Counted from the first letter of the stretch, positions 33,693 to 42,857 are shown. The stretch: 64,000 nt of DNA from an uncultured Oscillospiraceae bacterium (GCA_902490585.1 CABUEI010000001.1:62001-126000); one strand, 5' to 3'. Notes: generated by a model from the letters alone, not told the origin. Numbers and translations are program-made.

Positions 33693-34981
33693 TTTTTGCT
33701 ATCATCTCCTTTTTCTGCAATTTTTAAGTATACTTCTTTTATAACAATTTTTATACTTTCTAATTTGCCGTTTCTTAAATTACGATTCCACTCCATGCCC
33801 ATAATGTATGCTTTTCTTCCCATTGATTCATAATACAGTTGTTCTTTGTATTGGAAAGGATTTCCGAAATTTGTTTTAATTTCTAGAATTGCACTCTTAC
33901 TAGATAAATCGCATATTGCAAAAACATTGTGCTTGTCATCTATAGAAACTTCTTGCGAAAATATTTTTTCGTCTTTGAATATATCATGCTTGATAAATGT
34001 AATTAGTGGTTTTATTTGAGTTTTTAGTTTCATTAAAGTGTCATTAATTCTTTCTACAGATTTTTCAACTCCTTCATCTACAGCAGTTATAGTTCCATCA
34101 TCATTGAGTTGCACCCACATATATTCTTGTACGGACTTTATACGTCCCAGATATTCAAGCTTGCATTTATTTTTAAGCGTAAATTCTCTAGAATCAATTT
34201 TTGTAATGTTGAGCATTGAATTTATAAGATGTTCTATTGTAACACCGGTAATATTCCCATCAAAATGTTCTATCGTATCATCACAGATAGACAATTCGTA
34301 AATTTGTTGAAAATCAAATTCTATTTCTGGCAGTGTTAGATATTTTCTTAAACGAGTATGTGTATCAAGCAAAGAAACTGGTATTATATAATCTTCATTC
34401 AAAACGAACAAATTTATCCACTTATCTCCTTCAGTTGCTAGCAAAGGTCTGCCTTGTATTTTTTCGAAAAGTTGCCACTCAAGCTTACAATCATTTTCAC
34501 CAGAATGTACCTCAGTTACATTTTCAATTCGAAACATTCTACATAAATTATCTTTACTTAGCTCTCCATTTGAAAAACGAGATGAGCAAATCAAATTTTT
34601 AAAATTGTAAAACTTCAGCCTGCTAAATCCATATAATTTGTGCCGTTTGAAATACGCCTTTAAAAAAGTTTTATCTAAATCGCCATAATGTAATAAAACT
34701 CTTTTATCCAGTTCGTATTCAGCAAATAATTCATCAACTTCGTCTTGCGTAAGAGGATATTTGCTTTTCACATCTTTTATTGTAATTCCATTTATTTTAG
34801 TTATGTGTTTAGGAATTATTTCATTCAGTTCAAGAGGCAAAAATCTATTGTATAACTTGTTATCATCTGGTTTATAAATTGAAATTGATAACAAGTCATG
34901 TTCCTTGCTACGCAAACCGTTTGTTTCGACATCTAAAACAACATAGTGTTTTGCCGAAGTATCAATTTTATCAAATGACAT
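33689..34981 (-). CDS. Probable dual-domain nuclease: DEDDh exonuclease plus PD-(D/E)XK domain
   Basis: The 430-residue protein is AT-rich in coding, unlike its neighbours. The N-terminal domain (about 10-180) has the DEDDh pattern: LDVETNG (D17, E19), HYGDLDKTFL (D101/D103) and EVHSGENDCKLEWQLFE (H159, D164), as in DnaQ-like 3'-5' exonucleases. The C-terminal part (about 310-430) has D358-x8-E367-I-K369 (ICDLSSKSAILEIKT) and QYKEQLYYES (Q377, Q381, Y384), matching a PD-(D/E)XK core with the QxxxY-type helix of RecB/Cas4 relatives. The middle is unrecognised. ATG 34981 is chosen because GAGG lies 6 bases before it; a TTG at 35002 is weaker. The gene sits between two copies of an ABC gene 3' end, pointing to acquisition as a cassette. 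A defence role is inference. Confidence 0.65.
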   Translation of the reverse strand: MSFDKIDTSAKHYVVLDVETNGLRSKEHDLLSISIYKPDDNKLYNRFLPLELNEIIPKHITKINGITIKDVKSKYPLTQDEVDELFAEYELDKRVLLHYGDLDKTFLKAYFKRHKLYGFSRLKFYNFKNLICSSRFSNGELSKDNLCRMFRIENVTEVHSGENDCKLEWQLFEKIQGRPLLATEGDKWINLFVLNEDYIIPVSLLDTHTRLRKYLTLPEIEFDFQQIYELSICDDTIEHFDGNITGVTIEHLINSMLNITKIDSREFTLKNKCKLEYLGRIKSVQEYMWVQLNDDGTITAVDEGVEKSVERINDTLMKLKTQIKPLITFIKHDIFKDEKIFSQEVSIDDKHNVFAICDLSSKSAILEIKTNFGNPFQYKEQLYYESMGRKAYIMGMEWNRNLRNGKLESIKIVIKEVYLKIAEKGDDSKK

Positions 34982-35016
34982 ACTCCACCTCGTATCTTTC
35001 AATTTTTAAAATAGAG

Positions 35017-35044
35017 AATATATATTTGCTACACTGTTATTCAA
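35017..35044 (-). promoter_or_regulatory. Possible promoter of the nuclease gene
   Basis: TTGAAT (35039-35044, within the last codons of the ABC gene), 16-bp spacer, TATATT (35017-35022). Weak match; read-through from the ABC operon is also possible. Confidence 0.3.
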
Positions 35045-37229
35045 TATTTGGAATAGCCGTTTCACTCTTTCTCAGCCTTGCAGTCTGCTTTTGTGCCATT
35101 ACAAGCTCATAATATACGCCCTTGTTGCGTAAAAGCTCGGTGTGAGTGCCGATTTCGGCTACTTTTCCCTTTTTCAGCACTATAAGTCTGTCAGCATTTG
35201 CAAGCGTTGACAGTCTGTGAGCTATTGCAATTGTGGTTCTGCCCTTTACCAGTCTGTCGAGAGCGTCCTGTATCTGCTTTTCGGTCTGGGTGTCAAGCGA
35301 TGCGGTGGCTTCATCGAGGATAAGTATCTTCGGGTCGTGCAGTATCGCTCTTGCAATCGCTATTCGCTGACGTTCGCCGCCCGAAAGATTGTAGCCTCGC
35401 TCTCCCACAACGGTATTATAGCCGTCAGGCATACGGGTGATGAAATCGTGGCAGTTTGCCGTCTTTGCGGCATTGACTATTTCCTCAAAGCTTGCATCGG
35501 GCTTTGCATAGCGGATATTGTCAAGCACCGTGCCGTTGAAAAGGTAGGTTTCCTGCAATACTACGCCGACCTGCGAACGCAGTGAGTTCTGCGATATGTC
35601 ACGCACGTCTGTACCGTCTATCAGCACCTGCCCCGATGTTGCGTCATAAAGGCGCATGACAAGGTTTATAAGCGTGGATTTTCCGACACCGGAATGTCCG
35701 ACTATGCCTATCATCTCACCCTGTTTTATGCTGAAAGAAATGTCCTTCAGCACGGGGTTATATGCCTTGTAGCCGAAATACACGTTTTTAAACTCGATGT
35801 CGCCCTTTATATCAAGGCTGACAGCGTTTTCGGTGTCGCTTATGTCGTTCTCCTCTTCAAGTATCTCGAATACTTTTCCTGCGCTTACTCTTGCCTGTGC
35901 CAGCACTCTGGGCAGACTTGTAAGCCACTGGATAGGTCCGTAGAGCATGGCAACGTAGGTAGTGAACTGTATCAGTTCACCGAGCTGCATCTCTCTGCCG
36001 AGGATCATACTTCCGCCGAAGAACAGGGCGCAGAACTCACCTATGCTGAATATGTAGCGGATAGGCGGTTGCACCATGTACCAGAGAATGTCGGCTCTCA
36101 TTACGGAATCAGCCCACTTAGACGAGGCTTTTCTGTATGCTTCGATTTCTCTGTCCTCATTGCCGTAGTTTTTTACTACCCTTATTCCGTGCAGGACGTC
36201 ATGCAGAAGTTCGCTTGCACGGCACTGGAAACGCCATACTCTGCCGTATCTTACGCTTATCGCATTGAACGATTTCACGGAAAGAAAAGCCGCAAGCGGC
36301 AAGGGGATCGTGATGACAAGTGCAAGCTTCCAGTTTGTGATGAACATGATTATCAGCAGTGCGACAAGAGCTGTCGTCTGGAATATCATATCCTTGCCCT
36401 GACGTGTCATGAAGTCCTGTAATGTTGCCGCATCGCCCGATACACGATTGATAAGTTCACCGGGAGTACGCTTTGCAACATTGCTCATTGACAGCTGTTG
36501 GGTCTTGTTGAAGATATCACGGCGTAAATCTCTGCCGTATGCCGTGGATATCTTGTAGTTGCATACCTCCTGCAACAGTCTGAATCCCATAGATGACAGA
36601 TTGATTGCAAGAATGCACAGCGTTATCTTCCAGAAAAGTCCCCAGTCGCTGTTGTTCGGAACTATGAGGTCGTCTACCAGTATACGCTGGAACAGCGGAT
36701 TGATAACGTCAAAAGCATACAGCACGAATGTTGCCAGAAGCGACAGGCAGAACTGCACCTTGTACGGCGCAAGCCTTTTTACGAGTTTTAGGAACACACC
36801 TTTTTTCGCATCGCAGAACATACATTTACTGCTTCCGTTAAGAGCCGCTCCGCATTTTGCACAGCTGGGCTCGTCGGCATCGGTATGCTCGGTGAATTCG
36901 CCTGTTGCAATAAAATGCTCGTATATCTTGGCAAGTTCGGCATAGCGCATATAGTACTTCTGCGAGAACTGACATACGCAGATATCCTTGCCGTGTAAAT
37001 CTCTTATGCACAGCATGGAACAACCGATAAGCTGTTCGACTGTTATTTTACTTATATCGGGTACGGAAAATTCCCGTACCGCTTTATCGTCATAATATAC
37101 CGTGAGTTTGTCTTTTGTGGCGGTAAGATGCCCGTTTGCCGTTTTTGCTCTCCGGTCTATGTCAAACGGCAGTGAAAAGCTCACGCTGTCAACATCCACG
37201 CCTTTCGGGACTGACAGTTTAAGATTCAT
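35037..37229 (-). CDS. ABC exporter half-transporter, second of a pair, with zinc-ribbon N-terminal domain
   Basis: The 730-residue protein has an N-terminal soluble region (1-150) ending in a C-x2-C...C-x2-C zinc ribbon (CAKCGAALNGSSKCMFCDAKKG). A six-helix exporter domain follows (about 155-460), then an ATPase with Walker A GHSGVGKST, Q-loop VLQETYLFNGTV, signature LSGGERQR, Walker B ILILDEATASLD and H-loop AHRLS. It follows a DUF1854 gene and a similar 755-residue half-transporter, so the two ABC proteins probably form a heterodimer. Its 3' end is duplicated downstream of the nuclease gene. Substrate unknown. Confidence 0.9.
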   Translation of the reverse strand: MNLKLSVPKGVDVDSVSFSLPFDIDRRAKTANGHLTATKDKLTVYYDDKAVREFSVPDISKITVEQLIGCSMLCIRDLHGKDICVCQFSQKYYMRYAELAKIYEHFIATGEFTEHTDADEPSCAKCGAALNGSSKCMFCDAKKGVFLKLVKRLAPYKVQFCLSLLATFVLYAFDVINPLFQRILVDDLIVPNNSDWGLFWKITLCILAINLSSMGFRLLQEVCNYKISTAYGRDLRRDIFNKTQQLSMSNVAKRTPGELINRVSGDAATLQDFMTRQGKDMIFQTTALVALLIIMFITNWKLALVITIPLPLAAFLSVKSFNAISVRYGRVWRFQCRASELLHDVLHGIRVVKNYGNEDREIEAYRKASSKWADSVMRADILWYMVQPPIRYIFSIGEFCALFFGGSMILGREMQLGELIQFTTYVAMLYGPIQWLTSLPRVLAQARVSAGKVFEILEEENDISDTENAVSLDIKGDIEFKNVYFGYKAYNPVLKDISFSIKQGEMIGIVGHSGVGKSTLINLVMRLYDATSGQVLIDGTDVRDISQNSLRSQVGVVLQETYLFNGTVLDNIRYAKPDASFEEIVNAAKTANCHDFITRMPDGYNTVVGERGYNLSGGERQRIAIARAILHDPKILILDEATASLDTQTEKQIQDALDRLVKGRTTIAIAHRLSTLANADRLIVLKKGKVAEIGTHTELLRNKGVYYELVMAQKQTARLRKSETAIPNIE
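35059..35248 (-). repeat. Direct repeat B (190 bp), within the intact ABC gene
   Basis: This is the partner of 33499-33688. The two copies lie about 1.56 kb apart in the same orientation and bracket the nuclease gene. Confidence 0.88.
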
Positions 37230-37276
37230 TTATAACCGCTCCTTTCTTAAAAGGTCTTAAAGGTCATGAAAGCAAA

Positions 37277-37810
37277 TCAGATGAACAGCTGAAGTTTTTT
37301 AATGCTTGCCTTATCCAGCCTGTCAACATCGGGTATGCTGTAGCGGTTTCCGTCTGCGTCCGTCACGGCAAGCATCTTTCCGTGTATCACTCTGAAATTG
37401 TGCCACCAGTCATACACCGCTATCTTCTTTTCACCTGCCGTTGTTTCGGCTTCAAGGAAAAGATATCCCATCTGATTATCCGTTATCTTATTGATTTTTT
37501 TGATTTCGGGAATGTAGTACTTGAGTTGAAGATAAGAGCTGACTGTATTTTTAATATCTTCCGTCAGGTCGTTCAGGTCTTTTATAACGCCTATCTCTTT
37601 CCACTCGTCTTCCTCATTCTTATAGCTTACGCTGATATATTTGTTTTCATCGTTGAAAGGTACAAGCCTTGTAAGGTCAACCTTTTCGTAATTCTTTCCG
37701 TCGTATGAAAGTGACAGATAACCGCTTTCATTTTCGGTAAGCCCGATTTTATCGGGTGAAAGAATGTTAAGCGTATCCACATCATAAATTGCAGTTGCAT
37801 TCTGTTTCAT
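37277..37810 (-). CDS. DUF1854 protein associated with ABC exporters
   Basis: The 177-residue soluble protein matches DUF1854: LTENESGYLSLSYDGKNYEKVDLTRLVPF, EIGVIKDLNDLTEDIKNTV, LQLKYYIPEIKKI, YDWWHNFRVIHG and VTDADGNRYSIPDVDRLDKASIKKLQ. The family is found between or beside ABC exporter genes, including cyanophycin-linked ones; its function is unknown. The start at 37810 is chosen for AGGAGCGCTT directly upstream. It is sandwiched between the two half-transporters with 17- and 47-bp gaps, so the three are surely one operon. Confidence 0.85.
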   Translation of the reverse strand: MKQNATAIYDVDTLNILSPDKIGLTENESGYLSLSYDGKNYEKVDLTRLVPFNDENKYISVSYKNEEDEWKEIGVIKDLNDLTEDIKNTVSSYLQLKYYIPEIKKINKITDNQMGYLFLEAETTAGEKKIAVYDWWHNFRVIHGKMLAVTDADGNRYSIPDVDRLDKASIKKLQLFI

Positions 37811-37827
37811 AAGCGCTCCTTTCTGCA

Positions 37828-40095
37828 TCAGTCAAGTCCGACAGATTTCAGCGACTCGCTTTGCAGCTTATACAGCTCAAAGTATTTTCCGTTTGTGCGT
37901 ATCAGCTCATCGTGAGTTCCGCTCTCCTTTACCTCGCCGTGTTCGATAACATACAGCTTGTCTGCGTCACGGAGCGTTGAAAGGCGGTGGGCTATCGCTA
38001 TTATTGTTCTGCCGCTCTTGAGATTATCTATCGCACTCTGTATCTTACGTTCTGTTGCGGTATCCATAGCCGCCGTGGCCTCGTCAAGTATAAGTATGTT
38101 CGGCTTCTGTATCAGCGCACGGGCTATTGATATACGCTGTTTTTCGCCGCCGGACAGGCTTACGCCGCCGCTTCCCGTTACGGTATCGTACCCTTCGGGG
38201 AGCTTCATTATAAAATCGTGAGCGTTTGCGCTTTTTGCCGCTTGTATCACTTCTTCCATTGTCGCATCGGGTCTTGCGTATCTGATATTGTCAGCGACAG
38301 TTCCCATAAACAGATATGTTTCCTGTGACACAACACCGATATTCTTTCTGAGAACGTCAAACGGTATCTTCTTCACTGGTATTCCGTCTATCGTTATCTC
38401 GCCCGATGTTACATCGTACATTCTTGATATGAGATTGATGATAGTTGATTTTCCCGCACCCGTCTTGCCGACAATGCCGGTAAATCTGCCTGCCTCGGTA
38501 GCAAACGACATATTTTTAAGCACCGGTCTGCCTGCCTCATATTCAAACGTTACATCTCTGAAACAAATATCGCCCTTTAAAACACCGTCCGGTATAACGG
38601 CAGGCTCGGCGGGAGGCTTCACTGTAGGCTCGCTGTCGAGTATTTCGAACATTCTGCCTGCGGCATCGGTACACCTTGCCCAGTCATTGCCCATATACAT
38701 AAAGAAGAATATCGGATCCCATATAACGCCGAAATAGTTTATGAGCAGTGTCAGTCCGCCGAGCTGAAGGTTACCCATCAGCACAAGAGCAACGCCAAGG
38801 CAGTATATAACACCGCTGAAAACAGCATATATTCCGTGCTGTACAGGGAAGAAATGAGCGCTCCTCTTATCCCTTGCGTATTCAGCCGAATAAAGATTAT
38901 CATTCTTCCTGCCAAAACGGGATATTTCCTGTTCCTCACGGGAAAATGCCTTTACTACCCTGTGTCCGTTCAGTGCGTCCGACAAGGTAGACGTAACGCC
39001 TCGTCTTGCAATATCACGGTTTCTCCAGTGCCTTCTCTGACCTCTCAGCCAAAGCACCTCGCACAGCAATACAAAGAACACAGCAAGGAACATCGACAGC
39101 GATATTATCGGGTTCACCATAAGCATAAGCACGACAAGTCCTGCTATCTTTATCATATTCGCAATAAACTGCGGAACTATATCAACGAAAAATCCGTACA
39201 CGTCAAAGCTGTCACGGTCTACCCTGCCCATAAGCGAGCCTGTCTGCTTAGTCGTGAAGAATGACAGCGACAGCTTCTGCATAGAAGCAAAAATATCCGT
39301 CCTCAGCTTATGTATTACCTGCGGCGTTATCCTGCTTATAATAACACCGTAAATCATCGAAAATCCCGTAGACAGCAGTGAGAATGCCGCCATAACGAGT
39401 ATCACGAACAGTATCTGCCCGTGCAGACTTCCGCCTTCACTCAGAACGTCATCGTATAGCATCTTTGTGCCAAAATAGGGGGCGATAAGTCCCAGTGCCA
39501 CCGATACCGCTATCAGAACAAGTATCACCGCTATCTGCTTTTTGTAGTCGCCGAACATACCGAGCAGCCGCTTGAACACCCATGTACGCTTTGTGCAGTA
39601 CGGGCAGAAGGCTCTGTTCGGGTCGGGATATTTTCTGTTGCACTTCGGGCAATACAGTGTCTTGTCGTCAAGTGCGGAATCGTCGGGCGTTTCGCCCTTT
39701 TTGATTGTTTCATAACGGCGGCAGAACTGCTCGAATTTTTCGGAAAACCCTCCCGAAAACATCGCAAGCTGTTTTTCCGTACCGTCCGTCATCTTCGCCA
39801 TCAGCCTTGCCGTAAACTGATAGCGGTCAACATACAGCTTTTCAATCTTCTCCATAGGATATTCGCTGAAATCCTTGAAATCAAACTGTGTGTCAAACGT
39901 CTTTTTATTCTTTACAAGTCTGTCATAGCCCGATAACAGATAAAGCGTTTTGTTATCAAACGTGATGTAGGTGTCATAATAACACCCCTCGCCGTCCATA
40001 TCTGCTTTTACGCAGTATAACAGCTTATCCGTATCGACCGCCCTGACAGAAAAAGCTGCCTGCACAGCGGCAGACAGCTTATCAAAATACTTCAT
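37828..40095 (-). CDS. ABC exporter half-transporter, first of a pair, with zinc-ribbon N-terminal domain
   Basis: The 755-residue protein resembles its partner: an N-terminal domain of about 180 residues ending in a zinc ribbon (LYCPKCNRKYPDPNRAFCPYC), a six-helix exporter domain (about 190-490), then an ATPase with GKTGAGKST, QETYLFMGTVADN, LSGGEKQR, ILILDEATAAMD and AHRLS. The soluble N-terminal domain (YVKAD-like YCVKADMDGEGCYYDTYITFDN) also occurs in the second transporter and may be a sensor or assembly module shared with the DUF1854 protein. Substrate unknown. Confidence 0.9.
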   Translation of the reverse strand: MKYFDKLSAAVQAAFSVRAVDTDKLLYCVKADMDGEGCYYDTYITFDNKTLYLLSGYDRLVKNKKTFDTQFDFKDFSEYPMEKIEKLYVDRYQFTARLMAKMTDGTEKQLAMFSGGFSEKFEQFCRRYETIKKGETPDDSALDDKTLYCPKCNRKYPDPNRAFCPYCTKRTWVFKRLLGMFGDYKKQIAVILVLIAVSVALGLIAPYFGTKMLYDDVLSEGGSLHGQILFVILVMAAFSLLSTGFSMIYGVIISRITPQVIHKLRTDIFASMQKLSLSFFTTKQTGSLMGRVDRDSFDVYGFFVDIVPQFIANMIKIAGLVVLMLMVNPIISLSMFLAVFFVLLCEVLWLRGQRRHWRNRDIARRGVTSTLSDALNGHRVVKAFSREEQEISRFGRKNDNLYSAEYARDKRSAHFFPVQHGIYAVFSGVIYCLGVALVLMGNLQLGGLTLLINYFGVIWDPIFFFMYMGNDWARCTDAAGRMFEILDSEPTVKPPAEPAVIPDGVLKGDICFRDVTFEYEAGRPVLKNMSFATEAGRFTGIVGKTGAGKSTIINLISRMYDVTSGEITIDGIPVKKIPFDVLRKNIGVVSQETYLFMGTVADNIRYARPDATMEEVIQAAKSANAHDFIMKLPEGYDTVTGSGGVSLSGGEKQRISIARALIQKPNILILDEATAAMDTATERKIQSAIDNLKSGRTIIAIAHRLSTLRDADKLYVIEHGEVKESGTHDELIRTNGKYFELYKLQSESLKSVGLD

Positions 40096-40453
40096 TCATT
40101 CACCGTTTCTTTCCGACCGTAAATGCGGTCTTTCGAAACACAAAAAAGATACGCAGACACAGTTGTATCACTTTCGGTAAACTGTGTCGTTTACGGCATA
40201 CAAAACAGTTGCTTGATATATGCGGATATCTTTTTATGTATTTCAAACGTTACGCAAACCTGCATTCAAGCAAACCGTCAAATAAACAAAAAAGTTAACC
40301 GACAGTACAAGGCTTGATCACAGGCTTCCGTCTTAGAATTTTCTTCTGACAGCTTATCTGTAAAAGAGCATAGCATCCCCTTGTTACAGATTCGCCCATG
40401 TGGATATTATATTAATTCCGTTCCTGTTTTCCTTGTATGTCGGTCAATGCTTA
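40096..40453. other. Intergenic region before the ABC exporter operon
   Basis: No gene is apparent in these 358 bp. They contain a GACCGTAAATGCGGTC hairpin and an 8-bp inverted repeat ATCTGTAA/TTACAGAT (40356-40363 with 40384-40391). The operon promoter should lie here, but I find no convincing -35/-10 pair. Confidence 0.5.
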
Positions 40454-41638
40454 TTATCTGTACATTGTCTTTGCAACTTCAGCGAGTATATCTACACCCT
40501 TTTCGATCTGTTCGTCGGTGGGTGTCGAATAGTTCAGTCTGAATGACAGACAAGGATCGTTTTCATTTGTAAGGAATGCGTTACCGGGAACTACGGCTAC
40601 CTTGTTCTTTACTGCCTTCTTGCAGAAGTAAGGCATATCGCCGTCGGGGAGAGTACCCCAGATAAATAAACCGCCCTCGGGTTCAGTGAACTTTATGGAC
40701 TTGGGCATCTTCATCTTGAGGTTTGTAAGCATAAGGTCAGACTTATGCTTATAGATAGCTCTCAGCTTTTCAAGGTGCTCTTCAAAGTTGTTTTCGGTAA
40801 CGAACTTATAGGTGATCATCTGCGGCAGGATAGATGTGTGAACGGTTGAAACCTGCATGCAAACGACTGCCTTGGCAATTACATTCTTGGGAGCGCAGAG
40901 GTATCCTACACGAAGTCCGGGAGCAAGAGTCTTTGAGAATGTTCCTGCATAAAGGACATTGCCGTTCTTGTCGAGCGACTTTATGGTAGGTACGTCTTCT
41001 CCGAGGTAACGAAGATCACCGTAGGGGTTATCTTCAAGAATATATACGTTGTACTTCTGAGCGAGCGCAAGCACTGCCTTACGCTTTTCAAGGCTCATTG
41101 TCTTACCTGTGGGGTTCTGGAAGTTCGGGATAAGGTAGATGAAAGCTGTTCTGGGGTTCTCGATAAGAGCCTTTTCGAGCTTGTCTATATTTATGCCGTC
41201 TTCTTCCATTTCAACGCCTACAAGCTTAGAATTATAGGAACGGAAAGCATTCAGCGAGCCGATGAAAGTAGGAGCTTCACAGATAATCGTGTCACCCTCA
41301 TTGCATATCTCCTTGGTTACTACTTCAATAGCCTGCTGTGCGCCCGATGTGATAACCACATCTTCATCATTCTCGTTGAACATACCTTTTTTCTTAAGGT
41401 CGTCCTTTATCCAGTTACGAAGGGGCGTATAGCCCTCCGTGATAGAATACTGAAGTGCGTCAATGGGCGTGGTTGTAAGTATTTCATTTGTTATACGGGC
41501 AATCTCTTCTGTAGGGAAAGCCTCAGGAGCGGGATTGCCCGCTGCAAAGCTGATTACCTCAGGATCTGCCGTAAATTTAAGTATCTCTCTTATTGCTGAT
41601 GGCTGCAATGTCTGTACTCTGTATGAAAATGCGTTCAT
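40454..41638 (-). CDS. PLP-dependent class I/II aminotransferase (LysN/2-aminoadipate aminotransferase type)
   Basis: The 394-residue protein is a fold-type I aminotransferase. Key stretches are EVISFAAGNPAPEAFPTEEI, TEGYTPLRNWIKDDL, ITSGAQQAIEVVTKEI, YLIPNFQNPTGKTMS, LEDNPYGDLRYLGE and the PLP lysine in YAGTFSKTLAPGLRVGY. The wording matches the multi-substrate 2-aminoadipate/aromatic/branched-chain group (LysN, and the catalytic half of MocR regulators) without an HTH domain. The substrate cannot be fixed from sequence. It stands alone, upstream of the ABC exporter operon. Confidence 0.9.
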   Translation of the reverse strand: MNAFSYRVQTLQPSAIREILKFTADPEVISFAAGNPAPEAFPTEEIARITNEILTTTPIDALQYSITEGYTPLRNWIKDDLKKKGMFNENDEDVVITSGAQQAIEVVTKEICNEGDTIICEAPTFIGSLNAFRSYNSKLVGVEMEEDGINIDKLEKALIENPRTAFIYLIPNFQNPTGKTMSLEKRKAVLALAQKYNVYILEDNPYGDLRYLGEDVPTIKSLDKNGNVLYAGTFSKTLAPGLRVGYLCAPKNVIAKAVVCMQVSTVHTSILPQMITYKFVTENNFEEHLEKLRAIYKHKSDLMLTNLKMKMPKSIKFTEPEGGLFIWGTLPDGDMPYFCKKAVKNKVAVVPGNAFLTNENDPCLSFRLNYSTPTDEQIEKGVDILAEVAKTMYR

Positions 41639-41969
41639 ATTTATATATTGGTCTGCCGCCGCATAAACGGCTGACCTTTCCTCCTTGCATTTATTTTGTA
41701 ATGGGTGAACGGCATATTGGGACTACCGCTTTTACAATAGTTTTATTCTATCACACATTTAAGCGAATTGCAAGAATTTTTATGTTACACAGCATTTTAC
41801 TGCTGTATTCGGAAAAAATGAAATAATTTTCCTAGCGAAATTTGTATTCATTACTTAAAATTGAACAAAATCTGTTGACTTTTGGTTATTAAAGTTCTAT
41901 AATTTAAGTAACGGCTTTTCGCCGGATAAATGTATTATGAATTTTTGATTGTACTCGGAGGTAAAAACA
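41639..41969. other. Intergenic region between divergent genes
   Basis: About 330 bp with no gene. The right half holds the promoter of the zinc-ribbon gene; the left half should hold the aminotransferase promoter, which I cannot assign. Confidence 0.5.
41875..41903 (+). promoter_or_regulatory. Promoter of the zinc-ribbon membrane protein gene
   Basis: TTGACT (41875-41880), 17-bp spacer and a perfect TATAAT (41898-41903), then a leader of about 60 nt ending in CGGAGG. Confidence 0.82.
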
Positions 41970-42446
41970 ATGGCATTTTGCAACAAATGCGGAAACCAGC
42001 TCCCCGACGGAGCTAACAACTGTCCTAACTGCGGTTCACCTGTTGGCGGAACACAGCAGAACGCACAGAACTTTGTAAACAACGTAATGAACACAGCAGA
42101 CTCAACAGCAGAGTTTGATCCTCAGGATATCGCTAACAACAAGGGTATGTCTGTACTCGCTTATATCGGTATTCTGTTCCTCATCCCCCTGCTCGCTTGC
42201 CCCAACTCAAAGTTTGCACGTTTCCATACAAACCAGGGTCTTGTACTCTTCCTGCTCGGTGTTGCAATCGGTATTGTAACAGCTATTATCGGTCTTATCC
42301 CCGTTATCGGCTGGATATTCGGCGGACTTATCAGTGCAGCAGGCAGTATCTTCACTCTGGTACTTATGATTATGGGTATTGTTAACGCCGCACAGGGACA
42401 GGCTAAGGAGCTTCCCATCATCGGCAAAATCACACTGCTGAAGTAA
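41970..42446 (+). CDS. Zinc-ribbon plus DUF4870-type membrane protein
   Basis: The 158-residue protein opens with a zinc ribbon (FCNKCGNQLPDGANNCPNCGSPV). A short polar linker follows, then a membrane domain with about three hydrophobic segments that includes the SKFARFHTNQGLVLFLLGVAIG pattern of DUF4870-like proteins. The start at 41970 is preceded by GGAGG at the right distance. Function unknown; such proteins are abundant in Clostridia. It is transcribed alone between a strong promoter and a strong terminator, with codon use suggesting good expression. Confidence 0.82.
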   Translation: MAFCNKCGNQLPDGANNCPNCGSPVGGTQQNAQNFVNNVMNTADSTAEFDPQDIANNKGMSVLAYIGILFLIPLLACPNSKFARFHTNQGLVLFLLGVAIGIVTAIIGLIPVIGWIFGGLISAAGSIFTLVLMIMGIVNAAQGQAKELPIIGKITLLK

Positions 42447-42475
42447 TTTGCATAACATATCATATAAACAGCGTT

Positions 42476-42510
42476 GCCCCCGTCTTTCTGACGGGGGCTT
42501 ATCTGTTTTT
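42476..42510 (+). terminator. Terminator of the zinc-ribbon gene
   Basis: GCCCCCGTC pairs with GACGGGGGC around a short loop, followed by TTATCTGTTTTT. Confidence 0.88.
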
Positions 42511-42545
42511 ATAGGCATCGTTAAAATAGGACACAGCATAAAACC

Positions 42546-42576
42546 GCTCCGCCGTAAAAAATACAGCGGAGTTGCT
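42546..42576 (-). terminator. Terminator of the small conserved gene
   Basis: On the minus strand CTCCGCTGTA pairs with TACGGCGGAG (one G-U) across a T-rich loop, then CGGTTTTAT. Confidence 0.7.
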
Positions 42577-42578
42577 TT

Positions 42579-42857
42579 TTAGTTATTCTTCGAAAGCCAT
42601 ATACTTGCTACGTCGAGTGCTTCGTAAAGACTGCCTCTTTCGCTTGTCTTTGTGATTATCTCGGTAGCCGGGGTTTTCGGGTCGGTTGACATAAGCTGAA
42701 CTCTTGTCTTGTCAGCTATTTCAAGATCCTTGACCTTGTGGGTGGATAATACAGTCAGCATGGCAACGTATTTGTCGGACATATTGCCATAATAGATGGT
42801 GTTGTCTTTCCTTACAAGAGGAAGACCTTTGTAGGTGAAAAATTCCTGCTCTGTCAT
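42579..42857 (-). CDS. Small conserved protein of unknown function
   Basis: The 92-residue soluble protein begins TEQEFFTYKGLPLVRKDNTIYYG and ends with SLYEALDVASIWLSKN. I recall similar unnamed proteins in Clostridia but know no function. The start at 42857 is chosen for GTGGAGG just upstream; an in-frame start 10 codons earlier has no ribosome site. A long inverted repeat (42887-42943) lies directly upstream in its leader. Confidence 0.7.
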   Translation of the reverse strand: MTEQEFFTYKGLPLVRKDNTIYYGNMSDKYVAMLTVLSTHKVKDLEIADKTRVQLMSTDPKTPATEIITKTSERGSLYEALDVASIWLSKNN

